From assembly GCA_022570795.1 (NCBI GenBank), contig JAKUDP010000013.1, positions 434,001 to 498,000 of the forward strand: DNA of 64,000 nt. The letters are read 5' to 3'. The stretch's first letter is position 1. Each line of letters begins with the position of its first letter. Source of the stretch: Sphaerulina vaccinii (Eukaryota; Ascomycota; Dothideomycetes; Mycosphaerellales; Mycosphaerellaceae). Below the pieces are notes generated by a model, which made no database searches, had not been told where the DNA came from, and saw only the letters and a program-made list of their open reading frames with translations. Positions 11,934 to 23,663 of the stretch are shown piece by piece. Position numbers and translations under genes: made by a program.

Positions 11934-14245
11934 ATTATTAGTATTAGAGCTACTATTAGTACTTATAGTATTAGCGCGTAGTAGCATCTAGTACTTCTTA
12001 AAGACGCAAGCTAGATTACGACTATAGTAACTATACTTGTAGTAGCGTAGGTAGTAACTACTTCGAATAAGTTTAAAGCGCTTATTATTAGTAAGTAGCT
12101 TTAGATTCTTAAACTTCTCTAGTAGATCGGAGTATAGAAGTAGGCCGCTATTATTATTATTATTACTACCTCTACTATTAGAACCTCTACGACCTCTATA
12201 CTAACCTCCGCTACTACTTCGGTTTCCTCTACTACTATAATTATTATTATTATCGGCACGAGCTAGCTTGTTCGCGTCGAGCCGAGCGAAGCTATTCTAG
12301 ATATTATATAGGTAATCTATTAACTCCTTAAGAGTATAGTATATAGAGCTATTAATTAGATAATTACTATAGTAGTAGTTAAGAGAGCCTTTAAGTAGCT
12401 GCTTCTTAGACTCGGCTATAAGATAAATACAAGCGTAGCACTTCTAGAACTTAGTATAGTAAGTACTAAATAACTCCTTGTCTCTTTACTTAAGTATAGA
12501 CAACTTATAGAATAAATAGTTAGCTTAGTTATACTAGCTATAGCGCTCGGTTATATACTCTAGTATCTTATCGAGAAACTTAAAAGAGTCGATAGTAGCT
12601 CGCTTATTAATATAGAAGAGGATACGTAGGTCAAGGAGTTGCTATATATCTAGCTTAGTAAGGCTATAAACGTAGGCGAGTAATAAGTTAATATTATAGA
12701 AGGTACTACTACTAACCTTGTTCTCGATATCGCGTATCTACTTATTAAAGGCTAGCTCTCTATTATTACCGAACTTGTCTAGTATATAGATGTCGCGACT
12801 ACCTTTAATAGTAAGGACCTATCTATTATTATACTAAGTAAAGTTCGATATACTAGATTAGGCGCCTAGAGTATTACTATTATTAATATAGCGACTACGT
12901 CCTCGCTAGAGGAGGTCTCTATTAGGACTATAGGTATCTCCTTTATAGCGTCTAATATAAAGTAAATATAATAAGCTATTATAGCGGCTGCGAGGTCTAG
13001 ATTGCGAGTATAAGTTATAGCAGCCTCGACCTTTAGAGGAATCTCCTCTACCTCCGCCTCTGCTACTACTACTAGTACTAGTACTAGTACTATTAGCTAG
13101 TAGGCAGCTACGCGAGAAGAGGCTTAAGTTATAATAAGAGAGCTACTAGATATACTCTTCGAGTTCCTTATTCTTCTAAGTAATATCTATAATATTATTA
13201 TATAAGATACTAAGCTCGAGTAAGGTTTCTTAACTAGCCTTAGCTTCTTAAGCCTCTAATTAATTAACTTTCTTTTATAGTTTATTAAATAGATTCTTAT
13301 AGAAGTCTTTACGTTGCTTAATACCTTCTATATCTTTCTTTAACTCGGCTATAAAGGCTTTGCTATAGTTGTTAATAATATTACTAAGCTCTCTATTAAT
13401 TATATCCTATAGTCGCTATACCTTAGTCGTAGCTATATCCTTCTCTATAACTAAAGCGTCCTTTTCGGCACTTAGTATCTCTTTCTTAGTACTTAAAGTA
13501 TCTCTCTTAGACTCGAGTCTATTATACTAAGCGACTATATTCTTATTCTTCTATTAATTAAGTTTGTTAGCTTTCTAAACAACTACTAACTAGTTTAGAG
13601 CTAGCTTATAGTCGTAGAAAATATTATAGAGTATATTATATATACCTTCTAGTACTACCTTAGTAATATCTTAAAGCTTAAAGGGAGATAGACTCTTAAG
13701 AAGAGCGACTTCTAATATAACTTCCTTACTAGCTATATCGGCGAAAGTAATCTAAGTGCGGTCTTTATTAAATAAGTTATTATACTTGTAGGTAATATAC
13801 TTAAGGAGGTTAAGACTATTTTTAAAGTCGGGCTCTTCTTCGATTATTAAGAGCTTGTTAGCAATCTCCTACTACTATTAGTAGAGTATATCGGCGTACT
13901 AGTAGAATACGTCGCCTTCTAGTTAGCGACCTTAGGTTTGAGAATCTATATTAGTAGCTCTAAAAAGCGACTCGCAATTAAGAATAGACGCGCATAGGTT
14001 GAGACTACGAGCGCCTAGCAGATCGCTATTAAGTCTCGCTATATTAAGGTAGCTCGACTCGACTAATAACTAAGGTCTATAACTACTATAGTAACTATAA
14101 CTTTAACTAAGAACTATAATCTTACTATAGGCGCGCTTTTATTAGAGCTACCTTAACTTCGTACTTTTAGTACGAGATATATTCTAAACGCGGCATTAAC
14201 TATAACTATAACTAGGAACTATATACTATAAATAGAGTCTACAAA
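11934..14245 (-). mobile_element. Element B internal region: gag-only LTR-like element
   Basis: Minus-strand reading gives a degenerate retrotransposon gag protein. An N-terminal Lys/Glu-rich, coiled-coil-like part (about 13900-13200) is followed by an Arg/Gly/Ser-rich stretch (about 13050) and then the gag core (about 12700-12300) with ILEYITERYS, LFSTYYTKF and KKQLLKGSLNYYYSNYLINS. It ends with an Asn/Ser/Arg/Gly-rich tail (about 12260-12130). Stops replace Gln and Trp, as from RIP. No protease, integrase or reverse transcriptase is visible, so B looks non-autonomous (LARD-like) or has lost pol. It was inserted in Copia copy A and later split by copy C. Confidence 0.65.
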
Positions 14246-14385
14246 GTATAATATTATAAATAGTAGTATAGTAAATTAGGTTATAGATAAAGTATCTAAG
14301 AGGAGCGCAAAGGCACGAACAAGTAAGTATAAAAAAAGCGCTAAGCGCGCTAGCCGCATCGGGCCTAGCCGTATATATATAATAG
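14246..14385 (-). repeat. Right 140-bp terminal direct repeat of element B
   Basis: Second copy of the 5811-5950 repeat, sharing blocks such as GCGCTAAGCGCGCTAGCCGC. It is followed by TTATA, the putative target duplication. About 40 bp after it (14391-14430) have no equivalent in the other Copia copies, so the exact right end of B is uncertain. Confidence 0.6.
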
Positions 14386-14849
14386 TTATAAGTAAATATA
14401 GATAGGTAGGTAGGTATTAGATTATAATATATAGAAACGTCTAGAACTTACTAGAATCTTCTATATCTTCTTAGTAGTATAGATAGGTATACTTCGAGTC
14501 TCCTAATATTCTTTTTATTATAGGTTTGTATCGAATTAGGACGATAATATATATACCTATAATATATAGAAAGAGGTCTTAATATATAATAGAAGTAGAA
14601 GTATTAGATAGGAACTAACTATATTAATTATATTAGTTAGATATAGGTTGCATCTCCTTCTAAGATATAGAGTATTAGATAAGTTATATAACCTACTACT
14701 ATATAATATATATTATATAATCTAATCCCTAAAGGGGTGTCTCTTAGATAGTCTAACTAGACTATACTTTCTAATAGTTTATATCCTACTATTAGAAAAG
14801 GCTAACTATTAAAACCTAATACTTCTTCTATAAACCCGGGCTTATAACC
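14386..14849 (-). mobile_element. Copia copy A, 5' end of the internal region
   Basis: From about 14432 to 14528 and again from 14777 to 14849 the sequence matches the start of the Copia internal region in copies C and D, on the minus strand. It is interrupted by a solo LTR (14529-14776). The primer-binding site complement CCCGGGCTTATAACC is at 14835-14849, beside the 5' LTR. Confidence 0.8.
14529..14776 (-). repeat. Solo Copia LTR nested in copy A
   Basis: An LTR with flanks GTTTG (14524-14528) and GTTTA (14777-14781), a 5-bp duplication with one G-to-A change. In copy D the same place reads through without an insertion (GGTTTGTATCCTACTATT near 20685). Confidence 0.88.
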
Positions 14850-15081
14850 TATCGAAATAGAATAATAATATATATACCTATAATATATAGAAAGGGTCTT
14901 AATATATAATAGAAGTAGAAGTATTAGATAGGAACTAACTATATTAATTATATTAGTTAGATATAGGTTATATCTCCTTCTAAAATATAGAGTATTAGAT
15001 AAGTTATACGACCTATTATTATATATTCTAATCTCTAGAGGGTGTCTCTTAGATAGTCTAACTAGACTATACTTTCTAATA
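14850..15081 (-). repeat. 5' LTR of Copia copy A
   Basis: Carries the same ends as the other LTRs but is about 15 bp shorter. The loss lies in the region that holds the CACGTG sites in other copies. Confidence 0.85.
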
Positions 15082-15272
15082 GGTATATATATTATTTATA
15101 GCTAGTTATTAGAGGCGCTAAGAGACCTCTCTTCTAGTTAGTAAAGTTAGAGAAAGGTACTAAAAGCTATCTATACTATCGAATAGTATATAAGGAGGTT
15201 GCTAAGATACCTCTTACTTAGTTAGCCGGCTTAGATAGATCTAATTTAGTATTATATTCTAATAATATATAT
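15082..15272. other. Spacer between Copia copies A and D
   Basis: AT-rich, RIP-like sequence with no recognised element and no repeat elsewhere in the window that I can see. It includes a small less AT-rich patch (TTAGCCGGCTTAG). It is probably older DNA into which A and D landed. Confidence 0.4.
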
Positions 15273-15519
15273 TATCGAATTAGAACGATAATATATATAT
15301 CTATAATATATAGAAAAAGTTTTAATATATAATAGAAGTAGAAGTATTAGATAGGAACTAACTATATTAATTATATTAGTTAGATATAGGTTGCATCTCC
15401 TCCTAAGATATAGAGTATTAGATGAGTCACGTGACCTACTATCACGTAACCTATATTATATAATCTAATCCCTAAAAGAGTATCTCTTAGATAGTCTAAC
15501 TAGACTATACTTTCTAATA
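15273..15519 (-). repeat. 3' LTR of Copia copy D
   Basis: 247 bp with the same ends as the other LTRs. It keeps one CACGTG near 15424; the second site is changed to CACGTA. Confidence 0.9.
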
Positions 15520-17696
15520 TTTCTACTTAGGCTAGATAGTTCTTCTACTCTATATTCTAGTATTTATATTCTATTCCAAATCTCGATAACTTATTAAGTA
15601 TAGAAGAGCTATTTATATAAGCTAGAGTTGTCTTATAAACTCCTAGAATTAGGGACTATTCTTCGGCTTAGTTAACCTATCTACAACTATCTCTTTTATT
15701 AGAATATATACTACTACTATCTTCTTTTACTACTAGAGTCTTCTAATATTATTATAGGCTATATTAATATATTTTAATCTTTTATAGGTATAGGTATTTT
15801 TAACTAGGGTTAGAGATACTTAGTTATCTTCTATAATATAAATAGGTCTAAGTTTATTTACTATATTAGAGTTTGCTTTAATAAGTAGTTAAAAAGAATA
15901 TTCTCCTACTAACTCTATATAGTCTATTTCCTTTAGAAGTGCTACTAGGAATTAAGATTGCTTAGTATATATATTTAGAGCTATATACTTAGCCTCTATA
16001 GTTAATATTACTATAGACTTCTACTTCTTACTTATCTAAAATACTAGTACTCTATAGAGAAAGAAGATAGATTCTAGAATTAAGACTCTATCTACTTTAT
16101 CTATTATATAGTTAGAGTCTAAATATCTAATAAAGCTTCCTCTATCTCTTCTAAATATAAGTTCTAGGTCTAGGAATAATCTAAAGTATTTTACTAGTTT
16201 CTTTAGAGTATTTATATATTCTCTTATTAGATTAGCTATATATAAGCTTAGTCTACTAAGAGTAAAAGTAATATCTAGTCTTATTATAACTATTAGCTAT
16301 ATCTATATATCTATCTAGCTTTAGTACTTCTATTTAGTATATTTTTTATTAGATAGAATTGCTTTAGTAAGGCTTTTATAACTATCTATTAGTAAGAGAG
16401 TTAGATAGGTATTTTCTTTAGTTATATTTAGCCTTATAAGGTTCTTTTAGATATAGTATTCTTAATTAAGCTTTAGAGTTTCTATAACTCTATCTCTTAT
16501 TATCTTTATTCTAAGAATCTTTTCTAGCTTCTTTAGATTCTTAATTTTAAAGATTTTACTAAGCTATTTCTTAAACTAGAGAATATCCTTTAGCTCTAGT
16601 ACTATAATAGATATATTATCTATATAGGTTAGAACTATAATTCTTTTTTCTCTATAGATAAGTAGGTATAGGTCAATCTCTAATTAATCGAATTCTATCT
16701 ATTCTAGCTTTGAGATATAGAGTTTATTCTAGTCTCTTACTACTTACTTAAGTCTATAGAGACTTCTTAGAATTTTTAGAACCTAGTTTAGTAGAACCTC
16801 TACTTCTAGAAGTAGAATTATATAGATATTTTCTTTTAGAGAGCTCTCTATAAATATATTATTTATATCTACTTAGTATATCTCTAAGTCCTTTTTATAG
16901 ATAACTACTATAAATACTTTTAAAGTATTATATTTTATAGTTAGTATAAAAGTATTCTTAAAGTCTACTCTAAACTTCTAGAAGAATCTTCTAGTAACTA
17001 GTCTTACTTTAAACTTTTTAATAGCTCTACTAATTAATCTTTTTATATTAAAGACCTACCTAGATATTATAAGGTTTGTATCCTTTAGTAGTATAACTAG
17101 CTTCTAGATATAGTTGCTATTTAAAGCTACTAGTTTTTTTTAGATTACTTCTTTCTATATATAGCTCTATTTAGAATCCTATATTACCTCTTTATAGGAC
17201 TTTAGAATAGGGACCTCTTATTTTAAAGTAATATTAGGTCCGAGTACTATAAATACAACTTCTTTAATTTCTACTAAGGTTTCCTAGATATAATTCCTTT
17301 TTTTTTTAATTAAGCTAAGGAATACTTTATAATACTTTAGGTTAGGTATATTCTCTTTCTTATCTCTCTACCTCTTTTAGAGGACCTACCTTATAACTAT
17401 ATTATAGGCCTTAGGTTTAGGTTCTTTCCTTTTATCTAAAATAGATCTTTTTCTTTTCTAGAATTATACTCTTACTTCTAGTAGATCTTATATAATATCT
17501 AGATATTTTCTAATATATATATTTCTACTAGTCCCTTAACGAACCTTAGTCGGCTAATTAGTCGGCTACTCTATTCCAATTTTCTCCTTCTAAAGCTATA
17601 TACTCCTAGAGTTTTCTTCTTCTAGATCTATCCTCTAGTACTCCTTCTTATTCTTCGGTAGAGGTCTAAGCTATATAAATAGTAGTTAATATTTAG

Positions 17697-17715
17697 TCGG
17701 GCCTCTAGGGCCCGA
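17697..17715. repeat. GC-rich palindrome in Copia copy D
   Basis: TCGGGCC and GGCCCGA arms about a short centre. It is the counterpart of 9490-9510 in copy C and 2901-2919 in copy A. Confidence 0.6.
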
Positions 17716-20700
17716 TAGACTTTAGAACTTCTTCTACTTCTTTAGTCTCCTAACTAGTTTCCTAACTAGTATAATACTAGATTAGTTAAGCCTAGGAATA
17801 TTTAACTCCAAATCTCCTTCTTTCTTATATTTAAACTATTTAGTATTACTATAGGCCTTAATAGCCCCTATATTAGGCTCCTAGAAGAGCTATATTTTAG
17901 TAGTATCTAGAATATAACTAACAAATATAGTATCCTTACCTCTATTTATTAGTTTGTCTAATCGTATCCTAGCTAGCTAGGACTTTAGGTTTATATATAT
18001 AACTACTCTATAGCCCTAGACTCTAAAGTATAATACTAGAAGTCTCTATTCTAAGAACGCCTCTTTAGGTAAGACTTTAAATCTATTAATATCTAGCCTA
18101 TTTAGAAAAGTATTTCTAATAATAATACTTACTTCTAGTACCTTAGGCCAGAACTTAATTAGTATATTAGATTCTTCTAGTATTACCCTTACTCTTTCTT
18201 TAGAGGTCTAGATCGACTTTTTAATAACTCTATTCTAAATAGAGTTATATACTTTAGTAGTATAGAAAGAGATTCTATTCTCTCTCTCCTACTACTTTAG
18301 TATAGTAAGAAGCTCTCTTACTCTATTACTTTTTACTACTTAGAGAGGATTTCTAGATTAAAGCTCTACCTTTCTTTTCTATTAGTAGAAGGTAGGTAGT
18401 ATATCTATTTTTAACTTTAGTAGAAAGGCCTACTTCTTTCTTAAGAAGTTATTAATAATTTCAAGCTACTACTTAAATTCTAATCTTAAAATAGGTAGGG
18501 GTCTATAGATATTAATAGATATAAAAGCTAGCCTTTAGAGCTTCTACTATATCTCTTTCTCTTTATACTACTTTATCTTTACTATTATATAGACTCTATA
18601 TACTCTATACTCCTTTGGAATTAGTATTAGGCTCTCTAAATCTAAAACCTAGTAAAGGTTCTTTACTACCTTCTTCCTAAAATATATAAGCTTTCGATAC
18701 TAGAGCTCCTACTAATTCTAGGTACTCTCTAATATATAGAAAGTATATACTTTATCTATTAATTCCTATAAGAAGTATACTTAATTTTAGTTAAGCCTCT
18801 AGGGCCTAATAGACTTAGCTAGACTCTTATTAATCTCTTTAATAAATAGGACTCCTTCTAATATTCTTATCTAGATAACTACTTTTCTAGAGGCTAAAAC
18901 AAGTATAAATTTTAGTAGTTAAATACTAAACTACTTACTAAACTAACTCTATAAAATAAGATTAACTCTAAAACTAGGTATAAATAGAATATCTTTTAGT
19001 ATAATCTATTTCTCCTTTATTTCCTCTATTACTACTTTCCTAATATATATATAGCTATTAAGTAGCTACTACTAACTTTAATCTACTTCCTAGTCTAAAG
19101 AGGTTTTAGTTTCCTAAAAAGTAATTCTTAGTTAGTTATATAGGTAGAAGTATAAGAGTTAAGTAGCTATTCTAATAGCCTATACTTGCCTTTTATATCT
19201 ATAGTTAAGTAGGCTACTTTATCTATATCCTTATCCTCTAATAGGGTCTAAAATACTTCTAAGGTAGTTAGTAACTTTATATTTTCTTATACTATAAAAG
19301 CCTTTTTTAGGTACTTCTTACTTAAGTTAGATTTCTTTTTAAGGAATTATATTTTAAGTTTAAGTTTCTTTACTATTTCTTTAAGTTTATCTTTCCCTAG
19401 TAAAGATTCCCTCTTTTGTTTTAATAGAGAGTATCTTTTCTTAACTTAGTATCCTATCTTCGGTACTATAGTCTTAGTAGCCCTTTTTGCTTTTTTAAGT
19501 CTAGAGTAATTATTCTAGATATATAGTCCTCTATAGAGGAAATAGGCTAGTAGTTCCTAGGTGCCTTTCTTAGCAAATATAGCTATTTCTCGGCCTATTA
19601 TCTATTCCTATTTTTCTTTTAGAATTCTAAAAATATTCTAAGGCTTAAGATCCTACCTTAGGTCTATACTATCTCTAATTATTAAGTAGAACTTAGGTAG
19701 AGCTATAAGGAGTTACTATATCTTCCTATTCTTAGTTTTAATTTTATTAAACTATAGGGAGATTATAACTACCCTTCTTATAATAGTACTTAGGCTCTAC
19801 TATACTTTATTAATTATCTAGCTATCTTATATTTCGAATATAGTATACTATTTAAGAAGGCTTCTTCCTATAGCTTAAAGCTTACTCTTATACCTCTTTT
19901 TAGCCTATTTCTAGAGCTTCCTTACTATTTTAATCTTCTATATTACTTTCTAATTATCTACTAATATATAGATATATATCTTATAGAGAGCTACTATATT
20001 ATACTTCTTATAGGATGCTCTCTTAATAGAGCTATCTAGCGAGTCTAATAATATAGTTAATATATATCCTAAAGGAGTTAATACTAGAGTATCTAGTATA
20101 GTTTCTAATAGAACCTATTCTACTTACTTAGATATAAAATATATTCTTATTATCCTAAACTAGAACTTATAGTTCTCTCTTATTAGTATTAGTATAGCTA
20201 CTCTCCTACTAAATCTACTTCCTTGCTTCTAATCTATTTTACCTAAAATATTAAAACTAAACTTCTAAAAATTAATACTCTTTTAAATAATTTTAGTAGT
20301 AGTTTCTAGGTAGCTACTTTCCTAGTCTAAGACTCTCTTCCTTCTTTTTTAGATAAGCTTAGTATAGTTTCTTATACTTCCTACTTAACTATACTTGCAG
20401 ATAGACTTAAAAAGTCTCTTCTTAGAGGAATATACCTTTCTAAGGTATTAGTAGTACTCTAGTATAGAGGTTAAGTCTTATCTATATAAGATAGTACTTT
20501 AGCCTCTAGCTTACTCTTTCCTCTTTATACCTTTTAAGCTCTACTCTCTTAGGTATGCCTTACTAGGTTCTTTTCTATTTTATCTACTCTTAGGAACTTC
20601 TAGAATATACTAAGTTCTTCTAAGTCTTCTTAGTAGTATAGATAGGTATACCTTAGGTCTCTCTTTACTCCTTTTATTATAGGTTTGTATCCTACTATTA

Positions 20701-20740
20701 GAAAAGGCTAACTATTACTATCTAATACTTCCTCTACAAA

Positions 20741-20755
20741 CCCGGGCTTATAACC
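20741..20755 (-). promoter_or_regulatory. Primer-binding site of Copia copy D
   Basis: CCCGGGCTTATAACC on the plus strand, adjoining the 5' LTR. It is the same half initiator-tRNA type as in copies A and C. Confidence 0.7.
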
Positions 20756-21002
20756 TATCGAAATAGGATAATAATATATATACCTATAATATATAGGAAG
20801 AGTCTTAATATATAATAGAAGTAGAAGCGTTAGATAGGAACTAACTATATTAATTGTATTAGTTAGTTATAGGTTGTATCTCCTTCTAAGATATAGAGTA
20901 TTAGATAAGCTACGTAACCTACTATTACGTAACGTATATTATATAATCTAATCCCTAAAGGAGTATCTCTTAGATAGTCTAACTAGACTATACTTTCTAA
21001 TA
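20756..21002 (-). repeat. 5' LTR of Copia copy D
   Basis: 247 bp, running TATCGAAATAGG...CTTTCTAATA on the plus strand. Both CACGTG sites are mutated (ACGTAAC). Confidence 0.9.
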
Positions 21003-23250
21003 GTAATATCTATTTAGATATCTATTAGAAGCCTTTTCTATATTATTACTATATACTTACTTAGCTATAGGTACTTTTATCTAAGACTCTATAAGTCGAC
21101 TTATAACTACTTATATTTATATTTTTTAGTAGTTACTTCTTCTATTACTTCCCTTTCTAGCGCCTAGAAGCTATAGGCTTTCTATTCTAGTATATTAGCT
21201 TACTTATATATCTTGTATATTTACTAAGCTATAGATTCTATATATCTTATTTACTAGTCTTACTTATATAATAGTATTTCTCTTTTTACTTTTATTTTTT
21301 ATAACTAAACCTATAGCTTCTATATTTTTCTAATATATATTCTATATATAAGTAGCGCTTTTAGACTATAGTCTTTATTCTATTATATACTAGTACTAAT
21401 AATTAGTAGTATAGACTCTATTATATTATTGTCTATAGCTTTAAAATCTAAAGATTAGTTAGAGTTTATAATACTATTAATAGAAGATAAAAAAAGAAGT
21501 TGCTCTAAAATTTAATAGAAATATTCTTTCTAGTATTTTAATATTATAGCTAAGTTTTTATAGAGTAATTATAGAATACCTAGCTATATTAGTTTATTAT
21601 TTAATTACTAAGTTAAATCTATATCTAGTAGCTAAACTTCGATATATATTATATAAGTATCTATATTAAGTTATATAAGAGTCTATTTATATTAATAGTA
21701 GCTATTTCTATAACTATTTTTCTATTTTCTAATCTATAGAAGATTGTATTTTAATTATTAATTAAGTATTAGATATATAGTCTAGGTAGTTGTTTTCTTA
21801 GTTTAACCTAGTAAAGTATTTAGATAGTTTATATAAATCTACTTTACTATTTTTTTTAAATTAAGCCTATTTATATTATAAGCTAATATATTAGAAATAA
21901 GCTATTTATAAAATATAGCTTTTTTAGGCTTTTCGTATTTTAGAGCAAATATATATAGAGCTTTATAGAAACTAGAAGCTCTAGTTTTTATAGTAGAAAT
22001 TTGTCTACTACTAGTTCTTTAGAGTAGGTCGACTATATATTACTATTTCTTATTATAGGACTTTAGTAGCGCAACTAACGCTTAGTAGTTCTAAAAATTT
22101 ACTAAGAATATATTTATACTTCTAGAAGTAGAATTTCTATATAAAGATAATCTAGAATATAAATATCTATCTAGATTTATAAAACCTAAGCTACTAATTA
22201 CTAAGTATAAATTTTATAAATAGTTTTATAATACTTATAACTAGCCTAGTTCTTAGTATTACCTATAGTATAAATATCTAAAGTTCTATACTAAAAGTAG
22301 CTATATATTTATAGTAGTATCTAAAAAAATATATACTTTAGAAGTAGATTATAATAAAAAAAAGAATTCTAGAGTATTTTAGTATAAAAATAATAATTTT
22401 TTATATAGATATATAGCTATTTTGTAATTGCTATATTTCTATCTATAGTATTTTTTTATACCTAGTTATTACTATAGAGTTATTTAAAAGATCTATAAAA
22501 TATATTAGTACTAATTATATTAATAATATTTCTACTTAGTATTTTAATCTATATTATATAGAATAATAGAGAATCTATATAAATAGCTAACTAGACCTAG
22601 AATATATTTTTTGTTTTACTAATATAATATATTAATAGAATCTTTTTCTAAAAGAAATAAAAAATATTTTAAATAGTATAAGTAGAGCTACAAGTTCGTA
22701 ATTACTATATTTATATAAGTAAGTAATCTAGCTCTAGGAAAGTATACTATACTATAAGAAGCCTACTCTTACTACTAATATAAATTATAGAGAAGTAGTA
22801 TATATATTTCGAGTCTAATAGCTTTAATTTAATCTCTACTATAATACTATAATATAATTAGACTTAGAATTTTTAGATCTATTCTTAAGTAGTCTGTTTT
22901 TAAGCTTCTATTTCTATATCTATAATATACTTATAGTATTATATATATAATATTATTTCTACTATTACTATCTCTATTTTATTTATTATTTCGAGAACTT
23001 TATTAGTTATAAATATCTATTCTTTAGTAAGACTTGCTTGCTAGTAGTTTATTACTTTAATATTATTATATTTAAAATAAAAGCTATATAGCTACTCTAC
23101 TACTTATTAAGTTTATAGTTATTATTCTAATATTACTATATAGGCTATTATACTTATATCTTATTATTATATACTATATAGTAGCTAATCTCTATAAGTA
23201 CGGCGCGTAGAAATATAGGCTAATCGCTCCCTAGGCTAACTATAACAAGC
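21003..23250. other. AT-rich RIP-mutated DNA, unclassified
   Basis: The most AT-rich stretch of the window, with stops in all frames and no Copia LTR or internal sequence. I looked for transposase or reverse-transcriptase motifs on both strands and found none I would defend. Short TATA-rich runs lie near 23280-23400. It is presumably an older transposon eroded by RIP. It ends abruptly against normal-composition DNA near 23.4 kb. Confidence 0.5.
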
Positions 23251-23663
23251 CTAGTAGAACAAGCTCTAGTAGAATTAATATATATTTAGTAGAGATGCGA
23301 AATATACTATATAGAAAGAATATATATATACTATAGAAAGAATATATATAGTCTAGACAATTAATATATATATATATTGCCCAATTAATATATAGTATAC
23401 TTAAAAAGACACTGCAATCGCCGGTTACTATACTGTAGCCTTTTGGACTCTCTGGAAGGCAATGCAATGCCAATGCGGCGGGTCTCAGCACATTGGTTAA
23501 GAGTCAGTTCATGATCTGGCACGTGATACGCCTGGTGTCGTCGTCGTCGTTGCAAATCGATCGCCTTTACACCAATAGAATAGCCTTCTACGAATATCTT
23601 CTCAATTCCGAATAGCATCTTTTCCGTTGCATCGGTGTCACTGAATAATTGAAGATCTCTAAA

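Larger units (their letters stand above)
15273..21002 (-). mobile_element. Ty1/Copia copy D, uninterrupted but degenerate
   Basis: Minus-strand element of 5730 bp with LTRs at 15273-15519 (3') and 20756-21002 (5'). RNase H maps to about 15590-16300, reverse transcriptase to about 16450-17110 and the integrase C-terminal part to about 17850-18060, by alignment with copy C. Stops fill every frame. A clear target duplication is not seen (TATAT on the left, GTAAT on the right). It is the only uninterrupted copy and so the best ruler for the family. Confidence 0.88.

Noticed and set aside
5811..14430. Reading element B as a DNA transposon with terminal inverted repeats
   Set aside because: The first and last bases are only loosely inverse (AT-rich runs), whereas the 140-bp direct repeat and the gag-like protein point to an LTR-type element.
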